NCBI RefSeq assembly: GCF_017352155.2
Contig: NZ_CP071462.1
Location: 2,604,001 to 2,668,000, forward strand
DNA from: Haloterrigena alkaliphila
GTDB lineage: Archaea; Halobacteriota; Halobacteria; Halobacteriales; Natrialbaceae
Direction of reading: 5' to 3'
Length of the DNA: 64,000 nucleotides
Part shown: one piece after another, positions 25,489-34,116 of the stretch
Layout: the number at the start of each line of letters is the position of its first letter
Numbering within the stretch: the stretch's first letter is position 1
Position numbers and translations under genes: made by a program
The notes under the pieces: model-generated
The model's input: the letters and a program-made list of their open reading frames with translations, nothing else
Database searches by the model: none
Told to the model about the DNA's origin: nothing

Positions 25489-27027
25489 TCAGTCCTCCGA
25501 GGTCGTGATGTCGGCCGACAGCCCCTGTGCCATCTCGATCTCTTTCGAGTTGTTCATCGTCCACGCCGTGCGCTCGGTGACGGCCTCGATGGCCTCGCGG
25601 GCGCTGGGATAGCCGTTGCCGGACTTCTTGATGCCGCCGAAGGGCAACTGGACTTCGGCGCCGATACACGGGAGGTTCGCGTACGCCAGCCCGAGGTCCG
25701 CCCGGTCGCGGAAGGCGTTGAGCTGGCGGTAATCCTCGGAGATGACCGCCCCCGCCAGCCCGTAGGGCGTGTCGTTGTGGATCTCGAGCGCTCGCTCCAT
25801 GTCGCCGTCGTACTCGATCAGCGCGACGTGGGGGCCGAAACACTCCTCCTGGAGGCACCGCAGGTCGGCGTCCGAGTCGTACTCGACCTCGTAAACGAAG
25901 GGGCCGACCCAGTGGCCATCCGCGTGGCCCTCCGGAATCTCGTCGTCCTCGAGTTCGAACCGGTCGACGAGCACGTTCGCGCCCTCCTCGACGGCGAGTT
26001 CGTTGTGCCGGCGGATCTTCTCGACGTGGTCGGCCTCGATCGCCGGTCCCATGAACGTCGACTCCTCGAGCGGGTCGCCCACGGCGACGTCCTCGGCGAT
26101 GTCGACGAATCGCTCTTTGAACTCGTCGTAGACGTCGGTGTGAACGATCAGGCGCTCGCTCGAGACGCAGCGCTGGCCGGTCGTCTTGAAACTGGACATG
26201 ACCGCCGAGTGGACGGCGATATCGAGATCCGCCTCCTCGGTGACGACGATCCCGTTCTTACCCCCCATCTCGCAGGCCGCGAGCTTGCCGGGTTCGCCGC
26301 CGACCTTGCCGGCGATCTCGTGGCCCACTTCGGCGGAGCCGGTGAAGAGAACGGTGTCGACCCTCGAGTCGTCGGTGATCGCCGCGCCGGCGTCGCCGTA
26401 GCCCTGGATCATGTTGAAGACGCCATCGGGCACGCCGGCGTCGTCCATCATCTCGGCGATGATCTGGCCGCACCACGGCGTCTGTTCGGCGGGCTTCCAG
26501 ACGACGGTGTTCCCCTCCACGAGGGCGATCGCCATGTGCCAGAAGGGGATCGCGACCGGGAAGTTCCACGGGGTGATACAGCCGATCACGCCGCGGGGCT
26601 TGCGGCGCATGTAGGCGTCCTTCCCCGCGATCTCCGAGGGCACGACGTCGCCGTGGGGGTGGCGGGCGTTGCCCGCGGCCCACTCGACCATGTGCCAGGC
26701 CTCGGTGACGTCGGCTTTTCCTTCGGAAATTTCCTTCCCGCACTCCTGCGTGACGATCTCGCCCAGTTCGTCGTGGCGATCCCGTAGTTCGTGGTAGATG
26801 TCCCAGAGGTACTCCGCGCGGTCGATGTACGACAGGTCACGCCACTCCTCGAAGGCGTCTTCGGCGGCCGCCAGCGCCGCGTCGACGTCGTCCTCCGTTC
26901 CCCGCTGAAACGTCGCCAGCGTCTCGCCGGTGGCGGGATTCCGGCTCTCGAACGTGTCGTCCGCGCCATCAGTCCATTCCCCGCCGATGTAGTGGCCGTA
27001 CACCTGTTCGGTGGCTTGCTGGCTCAT
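25489..27027 (-). CDS. Aldehyde dehydrogenase family protein
   Basis: A 512-aa NAD(P)-dependent ALDH. Key residues are visible: Asn155 in TPWNFP, the nucleotide-binding region TVLFTGSAEVG (near 225), the general base Glu253 in CEMGGKN, and the nucleophile Cys287 in TGQRCVSSE. The C-terminal LPFGGIKKSGNG is standard. It oxidises an aldehyde to the acid in the cytoplasm. The region from residue 340 resembles semialdehyde dehydrogenases of the alpha-aminoadipic/ketoglutaric type, but the substrate is not certain. It stands alone. Confidence 0.92.
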   Translation of the reverse strand: MSQQATEQVYGHYIGGEWTDGADDTFESRNPATGETLATFQRGTEDDVDAALAAAEDAFEEWRDLSYIDRAEYLWDIYHELRDRHDELGEIVTQECGKEISEGKADVTEAWHMVEWAAGNARHPHGDVVPSEIAGKDAYMRRKPRGVIGCITPWNFPVAIPFWHMAIALVEGNTVVWKPAEQTPWCGQIIAEMMDDAGVPDGVFNMIQGYGDAGAAITDDSRVDTVLFTGSAEVGHEIAGKVGGEPGKLAACEMGGKNGIVVTEEADLDIAVHSAVMSSFKTTGQRCVSSERLIVHTDVYDEFKERFVDIAEDVAVGDPLEESTFMGPAIEADHVEKIRRHNELAVEEGANVLVDRFELEDDEIPEGHADGHWVGPFVYEVEYDSDADLRCLQEECFGPHVALIEYDGDMERALEIHNDTPYGLAGAVISEDYRQLNAFRDRADLGLAYANLPCIGAEVQLPFGGIKKSGNGYPSAREAIEAVTERTAWTMNNSKEIEMAQGLSADITTSED

Positions 27028-27154
27028 ACGAGACGAAACGGCGAGCGAGGTGAAAACCCTGATGGTGGTTCACACACGGCGCGGGAATCGCCCCGAGGGA
27101 GCGCCTCGGTGGCTCCGGCGGCTCGGGGGACGAGTCCGGCGACGACCGTCAGTG

Positions 27155-27673
27155 TTATCGATCTTGCTCCTCGGCGCGGTCTTTGGTCACCGTGCGGTCG
27201 CCCTCCGGGGGCCGGTCTTCCTCGTCGGGCTGGCGCTCCTCGCCCGCCTCGTCCATCTCCTCGGTTTCGGGCTCCATCGCGGTACCGGATCGGCCCTCCT
27301 CCGGTGTGTCCGTCTCGTCTTCGCCGCTCGCCGTCACCCCGTTCGGCTGCCGATCGCCGCTTCGCTCGTCCGCGACCGCTTCCGGGTCGCGGTCGAAGAC
27401 GGGATCGGTGGCGTCGTCGTCGGTCGCCCCCGGCTTCCCGTCCCCCGCGAGTCGAATCGTCTCCGCCGTCACGGCTTGGACTGAGTCGGCCTCGAGGTGC
27501 ACGACCTCGTCGCCGCCGTCCCAGTCCAGCGCCGCCGCGGTCGAGTCGGCGACGTCCGACTCGAGGTCGACGTACGCCGTCTCCGGTTCGGTCATCGTGA
27601 CGACGCCGATCCGCTCGCCGTTGGCCGTCTCGACGCGCTTGTCGACGTCGTCGTCGGTGAACGTGTGGCTCAT
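27155..27673 (-). CDS. PRC-barrel-like protein with acidic tail
   Basis: A 172-aa protein. Residues 1-80 (FTDDDVDKRVETANGERIGV, then ETAYVDLE...LDWDGGDEVVHLEADSVQAV) resemble a PRC-barrel. Residues 85-172 are a disordered D/E-rich, highly charged tail. Halobacterial proteins of this kind are abundant and of unknown role, perhaps RNA- or membrane-associated. It is divergent from the next gene. Confidence 0.75.
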   Translation of the reverse strand: MSHTFTDDDVDKRVETANGERIGVVTMTEPETAYVDLESDVADSTAAALDWDGGDEVVHLEADSVQAVTAETIRLAGDGKPGATDDDATDPVFDRDPEAVADERSGDRQPNGVTASGEDETDTPEEGRSGTAMEPETEEMDEAGEERQPDEEDRPPEGDRTVTKDRAEEQDR

Positions 27674-27793
27674 GGGCGGGCCTACTGGAATCCGTCGAAA
27701 GCCACTGCTGCCTGCAGCCGCCGGGATCGAGCGCGTCTACCCGTCCTCCTGGGTTTATGTCCCTCTCTGCCAAAATATACCACGGTGGGAGCC

Positions 27794-28093
27794 ATGCCAG
27801 AGCGAGACCTGGAGGACTTCCTCATCCTCCGAGCGATGGACGAACCGATCACCGAGGACGACCTCGAGGCGGCGGGCGATCGATCCGGTGACGCCCTCGA
27901 GGACCTCCGGAACGAAGGCGCGGACATTCGGTGGATCGAATCGGAAGTGATGACGAACGAGGACGGTGATATCACCGGTACCTACTGTCACTACCGGGCC
28001 GAGAGCGAGGAGGTCGTTCGGGAGCACGCCGATCGCGCCGAGCTTCCGGTCACGAGAATCGACCGACGAGGGCACCCGCTCGAGGGAGAATAG
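27794..28093 (+). CDS. DUF4242 (nickel-binding-like) small protein
   Basis: A 99-aa protein starting MPERDLEDFLILRAMDEPIT. The second half, YCHYRAESEEVVREHADRAE then LPVTRIDRR, matches DUF4242, a ferredoxin-like domain that includes the nickel-binding SCO4226 of Streptomyces. The start at 27794 is chosen because the frame upstream runs through the unrelated divergent gene region. Metal binding here is inferred only. Confidence 0.78.
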   Translation: MPERDLEDFLILRAMDEPITEDDLEAAGDRSGDALEDLRNEGADIRWIESEVMTNEDGDITGTYCHYRAESEEVVREHADRAELPVTRIDRRGHPLEGE

Positions 28094-28109
28094 TCGGCGT
28101 CGGGCGGAA

Positions 28110-28919
28110 TCACTGCTGTCGTATCTCGGCGGCCTCCTCGAGTTCGTCGCGCAGCGTCGTGGCGTCGAACTCGTGGTCGGGCCGGAGGCGGACGAAGTCG
28201 AGGAACCGCCGCGCGGCGAGCAACTCGTCGGGTTCGTAGACCGTCGCGGCCGCGAAGACGGCGTCTCGAGCGCCGATTCGGGGCTCGAGGACGGCCAGCG
28301 CGCAGGCCAGGTCGTAGGCGGTGGTCTCGGCGACCCGGTCGTCGTGGACGTTCGTGGCGTCGATGAAGTAGAACTCGCCGTCACAGAGCAGGATGTTTTC
28401 GGCGCGCAGATCCCCGTGGGCCATCCCGTGATCGCGCAGCGTCGCGAGCATCTCGAAGAGGACCGTCGCGCGCTCGGCGACGAGCCAGTCGGGCGTGTCG
28501 TCGAGCGACCGGAACTCCGGCAGGTACTCGAGGACGAGCACGCCGAGACCGTTGACCTCGAAGGCGTCGATCGGCTGGGGCGCGTTGATTCCGATCTCGC
28601 GCATCCGTTCGGTCGCCTCGTACTCGTGTTCGACCATCTCGCGGGGCGTGTCGAACCGGCCGAAGAAGCCGCCGGAGCCCGCCGACACCGCGCCGACGTT
28701 TCGCCCCGCGGTCAACACCGCGTGGACGAGCGCGTTCTGGCGCGAGACGATCTTGACGAACCACCGGTCGTCGATGACGCAGGGCGTCGACAGCCAGTTG
28801 TCGGCCTCGAGGAACTCGACGCGGACCTCCTCGCGGTCGTACCGATCCGCCAGCGTCCGGACCACGCGCTCGAGGCGATCCCACTCGACGGTCCCTCGCG
28901 CGAGCCGGCGGATATCCAT
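28110..28919 (-). CDS. RIO-like serine/threonine protein kinase
   Basis: A 269-aa protein. It contains the kinase catalytic loop HGDLRAENILL (about residue 172) and the metal-binding FIDATN in place of the usual DFG, as in RIO-type kinases. An N-lobe with WFVKIVSRQN (candidate ATP-binding Lys near residue 56) and a helical C-lobe are present. RIO kinases phosphorylate few substrates or act as ATPases in ribosome maturation; RIO1/RIO2 proper carry stronger signatures, so this is a RIO-related haloarchaeal member. It converges on the DUF4242 gene. Confidence 0.8.
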   Translation of the reverse strand: MDIRRLARGTVEWDRLERVVRTLADRYDREEVRVEFLEADNWLSTPCVIDDRWFVKIVSRQNALVHAVLTAGRNVGAVSAGSGGFFGRFDTPREMVEHEYEATERMREIGINAPQPIDAFEVNGLGVLVLEYLPEFRSLDDTPDWLVAERATVLFEMLATLRDHGMAHGDLRAENILLCDGEFYFIDATNVHDDRVAETTAYDLACALAVLEPRIGARDAVFAAATVYEPDELLAARRFLDFVRLRPDHEFDATTLRDELEEAAEIRQQ

Positions 28920-29067
28920 ACGTCGGGTGTGGGGCCTTGGGGGTTAAATGCGTCCCGAACTGTCGCCGACGAGACGTGTCCGACGAACGAATTGGTGCTC
29001 GGATCCCGTTCCCCTCGATCCCTCCTCGAAATCGGCGGCGCGACGACGGTTCGGCCTCGAGAACAAC

Positions 29068-29076
29068 ATTATTATC
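29068..29076 (+). promoter_or_regulatory. TATA-like box before the polytopic membrane gene
   Basis: The AT-rich stretch ATTATTATC ends 28 bp before the ATG at 29105, in otherwise GC-rich sequence. This is the spacing of a haloarchaeal leaderless promoter. Confidence 0.4.
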
Positions 29077-29104
29077 AACGCTGCTACTGAACGAACGGGT
29101 GAGT

Positions 29105-30271
29105 ATGGACGCGATCGACGACCTCAGTGACGCGATCGAGGGAACCCGCAACTTCCTGACGCAGTTGAGCGTCAGACAGTGGGTCACGCTCGCGGTGGTC
29201 GTCTTCTTCGTCAGTTCGCTCGGGTTCGGGGCGGCGGCTCCCGGCGGCGACACCACGATGTACGCCGACGGTACGGCCACCGAGGACTCGTTCCAGGAGG
29301 AGTTCGAGCAACTCGAGTCGGAACTACCGGTCGAGGATCTGCTCGTTGCGCTCCTCGTCGTCGCCGCCGTCGTGCTGGTGCTGTGGCTGTGCTACGCGCT
29401 GCTCGCCGGCGTCATGGAGTTCGTCTTCCTCGAGTCGCTGCGGTCGGAGGAGGTCCGAATACGCGGCTACTTCGGCGCGAACGCGGGGAAGGGGGTCCGG
29501 CTGTTCCTGTTTCGGCTCGCCCTCCTGCTCGTCGCCGGCGCGCTCGTGTCGGCGCCCGCCGCGATCGCCGTCGGTCTGGGCACCTTCGACGACATCTCTC
29601 CCGGCCTGCTCGCCCTCTACCTGCTGTACGGGGGCGGGCTCTACCTGCTGCACTCGATCGGTCGCCGCTTCACGGACGAGTTCGTCGCGCCGATCATGCT
29701 CCTCGAGGACTGCGGCGTCCTCGCGGCGTGGGGTCGGTTCTGGCGAACGCTGCGGGCGAACCTCGCCGAGTACGCGGTCTATCTGCTCCTCGTCTGGGTC
29801 CTCACGCTCGCGGTGACGGTTACGGTCTCGATCGTCATCGCCCTCGGCGCCGTCGTCATCGCGATCCCGTTCGCCATCGTGGCGTTCGTCGCGGTGCTCG
29901 CCGGCCCGATCGGCTGGGCCGTCGCCGTCGTGGTCGGCCTGCTCGCGCTCGCCGCCGTGTTGCTCTTCGCCGCGCTCGTCTGGACGCCGGTCACCACCTA
30001 CTTCCAGTACTACGCGCTGTTGCTGCTGGGCGATACGGACCCCGAACTCGATCTCGTCCCCGACCAGCGCGCCGCGGTTCGAGCCGCCGGTACCGGCGGT
30101 GCGATCGGCCGCAGCGACTGGGAGCGACCCGACAGCGACTCGTCGGCTCGAGACGACGACTGGAACGACGAGAGCGGCTGGGACGGGTCGGATCCGTGGG
30201 ACGAGGCGGGCGACGCCGATGACGCGGATGAGAGCGGCGACAGCGACGACGATGACGACCGCAGTTGGTAG
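29105..30271 (+). CDS. Polytopic membrane protein (DUF7544-like), acidic tail
   Basis: A 388-aa protein from the ATG of MDAIDDLSDAIEGTRNFL. About six to seven hydrophobic segments lie between residues 25 and 315, with YFQYYALLLLGDTDPELDLV after the last. The C-terminal 70 residues are disordered and rich in D/S/G/W. The layout resembles the haloarchaeal DUF7544 membrane proteins; the name is tentative. Function unknown. Confidence 0.78.
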   Translation: MDAIDDLSDAIEGTRNFLTQLSVRQWVTLAVVVFFVSSLGFGAAAPGGDTTMYADGTATEDSFQEEFEQLESELPVEDLLVALLVVAAVVLVLWLCYALLAGVMEFVFLESLRSEEVRIRGYFGANAGKGVRLFLFRLALLLVAGALVSAPAAIAVGLGTFDDISPGLLALYLLYGGGLYLLHSIGRRFTDEFVAPIMLLEDCGVLAAWGRFWRTLRANLAEYAVYLLLVWVLTLAVTVTVSIVIALGAVVIAIPFAIVAFVAVLAGPIGWAVAVVVGLLALAAVLLFAALVWTPVTTYFQYYALLLLGDTDPELDLVPDQRAAVRAAGTGGAIGRSDWERPDSDSSARDDDWNDESGWDGSDPWDEAGDADDADESGDSDDDDDRSW

Positions 30272-30391
30272 GTCGCCGCTCCGATCCATCGGATCGACGC
30301 TGACACGAACCGTCGAAGTGACGCTGCCGCGAACCGTCGGGCTGCCGCTACCGCCGACCTATCGGACCGACGCTGCGGGGTCGTCGGTGCG

Positions 30392-30397
30392 TTTATT
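30392..30397 (+). promoter_or_regulatory. TATA-like box before the acyl-CoA dehydrogenase
   Basis: TTTATT lies about 24-29 bp before the ATG at 30421, with GC-rich flanks. A leaderless transcript is likely. Confidence 0.42.
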
Positions 30398-30420
30398 CTG
30401 TAGCCCGGCACATATCGCGT

Positions 30421-31563
30421 ATGGACACCGACCTGCCCGACGAACACCGGATGATCCGGGAGACGGTCAGGGACTTCTGCGAGACCGAGATCGAACCGAT
30501 CGCCCAGGAGATCGAGGACGAACACCGGTTCCCGGCGGAGATCTTCGACCAGCTCGCGGATCTGGACGTGATGGGCGTCCCCATCGCGGAACGCTACGGC
30601 GGCCTCGGCGGCGACACCCTCATGTACGCGCTGGTCGCCGAGGAACTCGGCCGCGTCTCGGGCTCGATCGGCCTCTCATACGTCGCCCACACGTCGCTCG
30701 CCTCGAAACCGCTCGAGCGGTTCGGCACCGAGGCCCAGAAGGAACGCTGGCTCCGTCCGCTCGCCGAGGGCGACTATCTGGGCGGCTGGGCGCTGACCGA
30801 ACCCGAGAGCGGTTCCGACGCCTCGGACATGAATACGACTGCGGAACAGGAGGACGACGAGTGGGTGCTGAACGGCACCAAGCAGTTCATCACGAACGCC
30901 TCCGAGGCCGGGTCGGTCCTTGTCAAGGCCGTCACCGACCCCGATGCGGGGTACGACGGTATCTCGACGTTCATCGTCGATCCCCGCGAAGACGACGGCT
31001 TCGAGGTGACCACGATCTGGGACAAGATGGGGCTGAACGCCTCGCCGACCTGTGAGATTCGCCTCGAGAACGTCCGCCTCCCCGAGGATCGACTGCTCGG
31101 CGAGGAAGGCGACGGCTGGGAGCAAACCAAGAAGACCCTCGACGGCGGCCGGATCTCCATCGCCGCGCTCTCGACGGGGCTGGCCCAGGGCGCCTACGAA
31201 CACGCGAAGGCCTACAGCACCGAGCGCGAGCAGTTCGGGCAGCCGATCTCGAAGTTCGACGCTATTCGGGATACGATCGTCGACATGCACCGCAAGACGG
31301 AGCGGGCCCGACTGCTCACCTACCGCGCCGCTCGGACGTCCGACAAGGGCGAACCCGTGACCCGCGAGTCGGCGCTCGCGAAACTCGAGGCCAGCGAGGC
31401 CGCCCGCGAGGTCGCCGAAGACGCCGTCCAGGTGCTGGGCGGCTACGGCTACACCACCGACTTCGCCCCCCAGCGGTTCTACCGGGACGCGAAACTGATG
31501 GAGATCGGCGAGGGCACGAGCGAGATACAACACCTCGTCATCGGCCGGGAACTCGGCCTCTGA
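30421..31563 (+). CDS. Acyl-CoA dehydrogenase
   Basis: A 380-aa FAD enzyme of the acyl-CoA dehydrogenase family with the usual three domains: helical N-terminus (1-115), beta barrel with WALTEPESGSDASDM (near residue 123) and helical C-terminus. The catalytic Glu is in the motif EIGEGTSEIQ close to the C-terminus, and GGYGYTTDF is present. It oxidises acyl-CoA to enoyl-CoA and passes electrons to ETF. It is monocistronic and is followed by IS copy B within 100 bp. A paralogue lies at 53329-54474. Confidence 0.93.
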   Translation: MDTDLPDEHRMIRETVRDFCETEIEPIAQEIEDEHRFPAEIFDQLADLDVMGVPIAERYGGLGGDTLMYALVAEELGRVSGSIGLSYVAHTSLASKPLERFGTEAQKERWLRPLAEGDYLGGWALTEPESGSDASDMNTTAEQEDDEWVLNGTKQFITNASEAGSVLVKAVTDPDAGYDGISTFIVDPREDDGFEVTTIWDKMGLNASPTCEIRLENVRLPEDRLLGEEGDGWEQTKKTLDGGRISIAALSTGLAQGAYEHAKAYSTEREQFGQPISKFDAIRDTIVDMHRKTERARLLTYRAARTSDKGEPVTRESALAKLEASEAAREVAEDAVQVLGGYGYTTDFAPQRFYRDAKLMEIGEGTSEIQHLVIGRELGL

Positions 31564-31656
31564 GGGGCACGCAGTCAGAAAATCAAACGCGTCGCGGGTA
31601 CCGGCCGATCGACCGCCTCGAGGCCGTATAGAAATCCTCGATCGAAACGGCGTTAC

Positions 31657-33134
31657 GGCAATCCAAGGAGAAAGCCTCGTGCTTTAGCGCGGGGATGAAT
31701 CCGACATAACCTTTCGCAGTCCACCGTCCGATGGCACAGCAGGATATTCCTCGCTTCGCAATCCCTACCTTCAAGTAGCTTTCTCTACATTAGTTACGTA
31801 TGGCGAAACGGGTCGTCACCCGCACCTACACTGCTTCCATTCGGAACCAGTCACGGGTGTCTGACGATCTCGATTCGCTCGGGTTCGCCGCCTCGAAACT
31901 CTGGAACGTCGGACGGTGGACGTGCAGTCGCATCTGGGATGAAATCGACTACATCCCTGAACACGACGAACTCACCGCGTACCTCAAGTCACACGAACGC
32001 TATGATGACCTGCATTCTCAGTCAAGTCAGCGCGTTCTTCAAGAACTCGCTGAAGCGTTCAACGGCTGGTACGGCAAACGACGTAACGGAGACACGAACG
32101 CAAACCCGCCCGGCTACCGCAAACACGGCGATGAACACCCCCGAAGCACGGTCACGTTCAAGAACAAAGGCTTCAAACTCGACACGAAGTACCAGCGAGT
32201 CCGCCTCTCTAAAGGCTCGAACCTCAAGGAGTACTGGTCGGACTTCATCCTCTGCGAGTACCAGACTCGCCCCGACGTTGATCTCTCCACTGTGGAGAAC
32301 GTCCAACAAGTACGGGGCGTCTGGACTGGTGACGAGTGGGAGCTACACTTCGTTTGCAAAGTCGAAATCGAAGTATCAGAAGCACCCGGTGAGAAGACGG
32401 TGGGTGTTGACCTCGGTATCAACAACTTCGCTGCCCTCGCCTACGAGGACGGTCACAGTGAGTTGTACCCACTCAACTGCTTGAAGCAGGATGACTACTA
32501 CTTCAGCAAGCGCATCGCTCGGTGTGACGACTCTGACTCCGAGCAGGCCACGCGGTTGCACCGGAAGAAGTCGGCTCGCCGAACCCACTACTTCCACACA
32601 CTTTCCAAACACATAGTTCAGCGGTGTGTAGATGAGGGAGTTGGAACCATCGTGGTGGGTGACCTCTCTGGTATCCGCGAAGACGAGGAGAACGACGAGG
32701 CGAAGAACTGGGGCAAGCACGGCAACCTTGACCTGCACTCGTGGGCGTTCGACCGATTCACCGACCTACTCGAATACAAGGTCGAGATGGAAGGCATCAC
32801 GGTCGAACAGGTATCGGAGCGCGATACCTCGAAGTCGTGTTCGTGTTGTGGCCGTACACGAAAAGCAAACCGTGTCGAACGCGGGTTGTATGTGTGCGAT
32901 GAATGCGGGATGGTGGCAAATGCCGATGTGAACGGCGCTGAGAATATTCGACAGAAAGTATCTCCGAGTCTCTCCTGTGACGGGGGAGATAGGAGTAACG
33001 GCTGGTTGGCACAGCCATCGACGTTCCTGTTTGACAAGGAAACTGGTGCGTTCACACCTCAAGAACAGGTCACGTCGTAAACCACAATATCCCAACGCGA
33101 GAATCCTCGCCCTTCAGGGCGGGGAGGATGTCAA
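31657..33134 (+). mobile_element. IS200/IS605-group tnpB-only element, copy B (intact)
   Basis: It starts directly after TTAC (31653-31656) and ends with TCAA (33131-33134); 1478 bp. It aligns with copy A from the first base after TTAC, and the outer flanks are unrelated, so the ends are well defined. A left-end hairpin around CCTCGTGC-ttta-GCGCGGGG and a right-end hairpin at 33103-33129 are present. No tnpA. The last TCA doubles as the reverse complement of the neighbouring gene's TGA stop. Confidence 0.9.
31800..33080 (+). CDS. tnpB: TnpB RNA-guided nuclease (OrfB, IS1341 type)
   Basis: A 426-aa TnpB. Domain order: N-terminal wedge/REC region (1-195), RuvC-I with VGVDLGINNFAAL (Asp near residue 203), an arginine-rich bridge area, RuvC-II as TIVVGDLSGI, a four-Cys zinc finger (CSCCGRTRKANRVERGLYVC, then DEC) and RuvC-III with ANADVNGAENI (Asp). 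In most TnpBs the second acidic residue is the E of an E-D-L motif; here that position reads G-D-L. TnpB cuts DNA next to a TAM with a reRNA guide. The start matches copy A, six bases after GTTACG. Confidence 0.92.
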   Translation: MAKRVVTRTYTASIRNQSRVSDDLDSLGFAASKLWNVGRWTCSRIWDEIDYIPEHDELTAYLKSHERYDDLHSQSSQRVLQELAEAFNGWYGKRRNGDTNANPPGYRKHGDEHPRSTVTFKNKGFKLDTKYQRVRLSKGSNLKEYWSDFILCEYQTRPDVDLSTVENVQQVRGVWTGDEWELHFVCKVEIEVSEAPGEKTVGVDLGINNFAALAYEDGHSELYPLNCLKQDDYYFSKRIARCDDSDSEQATRLHRKKSARRTHYFHTLSKHIVQRCVDEGVGTIVVGDLSGIREDEENDEAKNWGKHGNLDLHSWAFDRFTDLLEYKVEMEGITVEQVSERDTSKSCSCCGRTRKANRVERGLYVCDECGMVANADVNGAENIRQKVSPSLSCDGGDRSNGWLAQPSTFLFDKETGAFTPQEQVTS

Positions 33135-33150
33135 CCGAGGATGCCGTCGG
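32960..33150 (+). ncRNA. Predicted reRNA (omega-RNA) of copy B with guide
   Basis: Scaffold expected from the 3' part of tnpB through the right-end hairpin (33103-33129) to TCAA at 33131-33134; guide about 33135-33150. The guide corresponds to the final codons of the lipoprotein gene at 33131-33883. Boundaries are by analogy with characterised TnpB systems; only the 3' side is set by the IS end. Confidence 0.48.
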
Positions 33151-33883
33151 TACTTTCGTTGTCACCGCTGCCGTCGTTGGTTTCGTTCGAGCTGCTGTTC
33201 CCACCGTCCTCGGAACCGCCGGCCGAGTCGTCCGAATCGACGTCGGTGGTCACCGATTCGGTGAGCGTCGCGATGTTCGGCTGCTCCTGGCTCTGCAGGT
33301 CCCGGGGATAGACGCCGATGGTGACGAGCAGGTCCTCGTCGGCCTCGACGGCCTCGGTGATGTGGATGTCGACCTCGAGTTCCTGCCCGTCGAACGTCGC
33401 GTCGGCGGTGAACCGCGACTGGGTCGTCGACTCGCCGAGGATCGTGACGTCGCTGTCTTCCTCGTGGGAGATGTCGTTGATCCCGTCGTAGTTGCTCCTG
33501 ACGAGGTCGATGAGTTCCTGCGTCGACATCTCTCCGACGGGGTTGAGTTCCCGTCCGAAGATGCTGACCTGCGGGGTCGTCAACACGTTGTAGATGGCAG
33601 CGCGCCGCTCGCCGAGCCCCATGATCCCGACCCGTTTTTCGTGTTTGGTCATGTGGTTGCGGACCGTGACGGTCTCGTTCGTGGGGCCGACGTCGCGCTC
33701 GATGGGGAGCGCTTCGATCTCGGTCTGTTCGTAGCCGGTCTCCTCGCGGGCGGCGGCTTCGACGCCCGCGGGCGAGGACTCGTGTTCCGCCATTCCGATC
33801 AATCCCAGACAGCCCGACAGACTCGCGAGGCCGGCGGCCCCGAGGCACGCGATGACGCTTCGTCGATTCAGTTGTCGATCCAT
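33131..33883 (-). CDS. Lipoprotein with Tat-like signal (DUF6517-like)
   Basis: A 250-aa protein. The N-terminus NRRSVIACLGAAGLASLSGC has a twin arginine, hydrophobic core and lipobox LSGC (Cys near residue 25), so it is probably a Tat-exported, lipid-anchored protein. The mature domain (about 40-205) contains YNVLTTPQVSIFGRELNPVG, a pattern seen in the haloarchaeal DUF6517 family. The last 45 residues are a low-complexity S/D/G/N linker. Its stop codon (GGT TGA) is built from the end of IS copy B; the empty site would have read GGG TAA. Confidence 0.83.
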   Translation of the reverse strand: MDRQLNRRSVIACLGAAGLASLSGCLGLIGMAEHESSPAGVEAAAREETGYEQTEIEALPIERDVGPTNETVTVRNHMTKHEKRVGIMGLGERRAAIYNVLTTPQVSIFGRELNPVGEMSTQELIDLVRSNYDGINDISHEEDSDVTILGESTTQSRFTADATFDGQELEVDIHITEAVEADEDLLVTIGVYPRDLQSQEQPNIATLTESVTTDVDSDDSAGGSEDGGNSSSNETNDGSGDNESTDGILG

Positions 33884-34116
33884 TTCCCACCATATGGAGA
33901 TTCAGGTGGTAAGTGTTTATTGGAACGACGACAGTCTGTCAATATGAAATCCTTTTCCAGTACCGTTCGGAACGAATACGGGTAGCTGGAAGCCACTGCA
34001 TCGAATACGTCGGCCGATTTCGGCAGACCCCACGGAAGGAACGAGTCGACGGAACGGACGGCAATGCGCTCGCCAAACCTACTGTTCGAGTCGTGCAAAC
34101 GGCCGTCGGATCCGGG

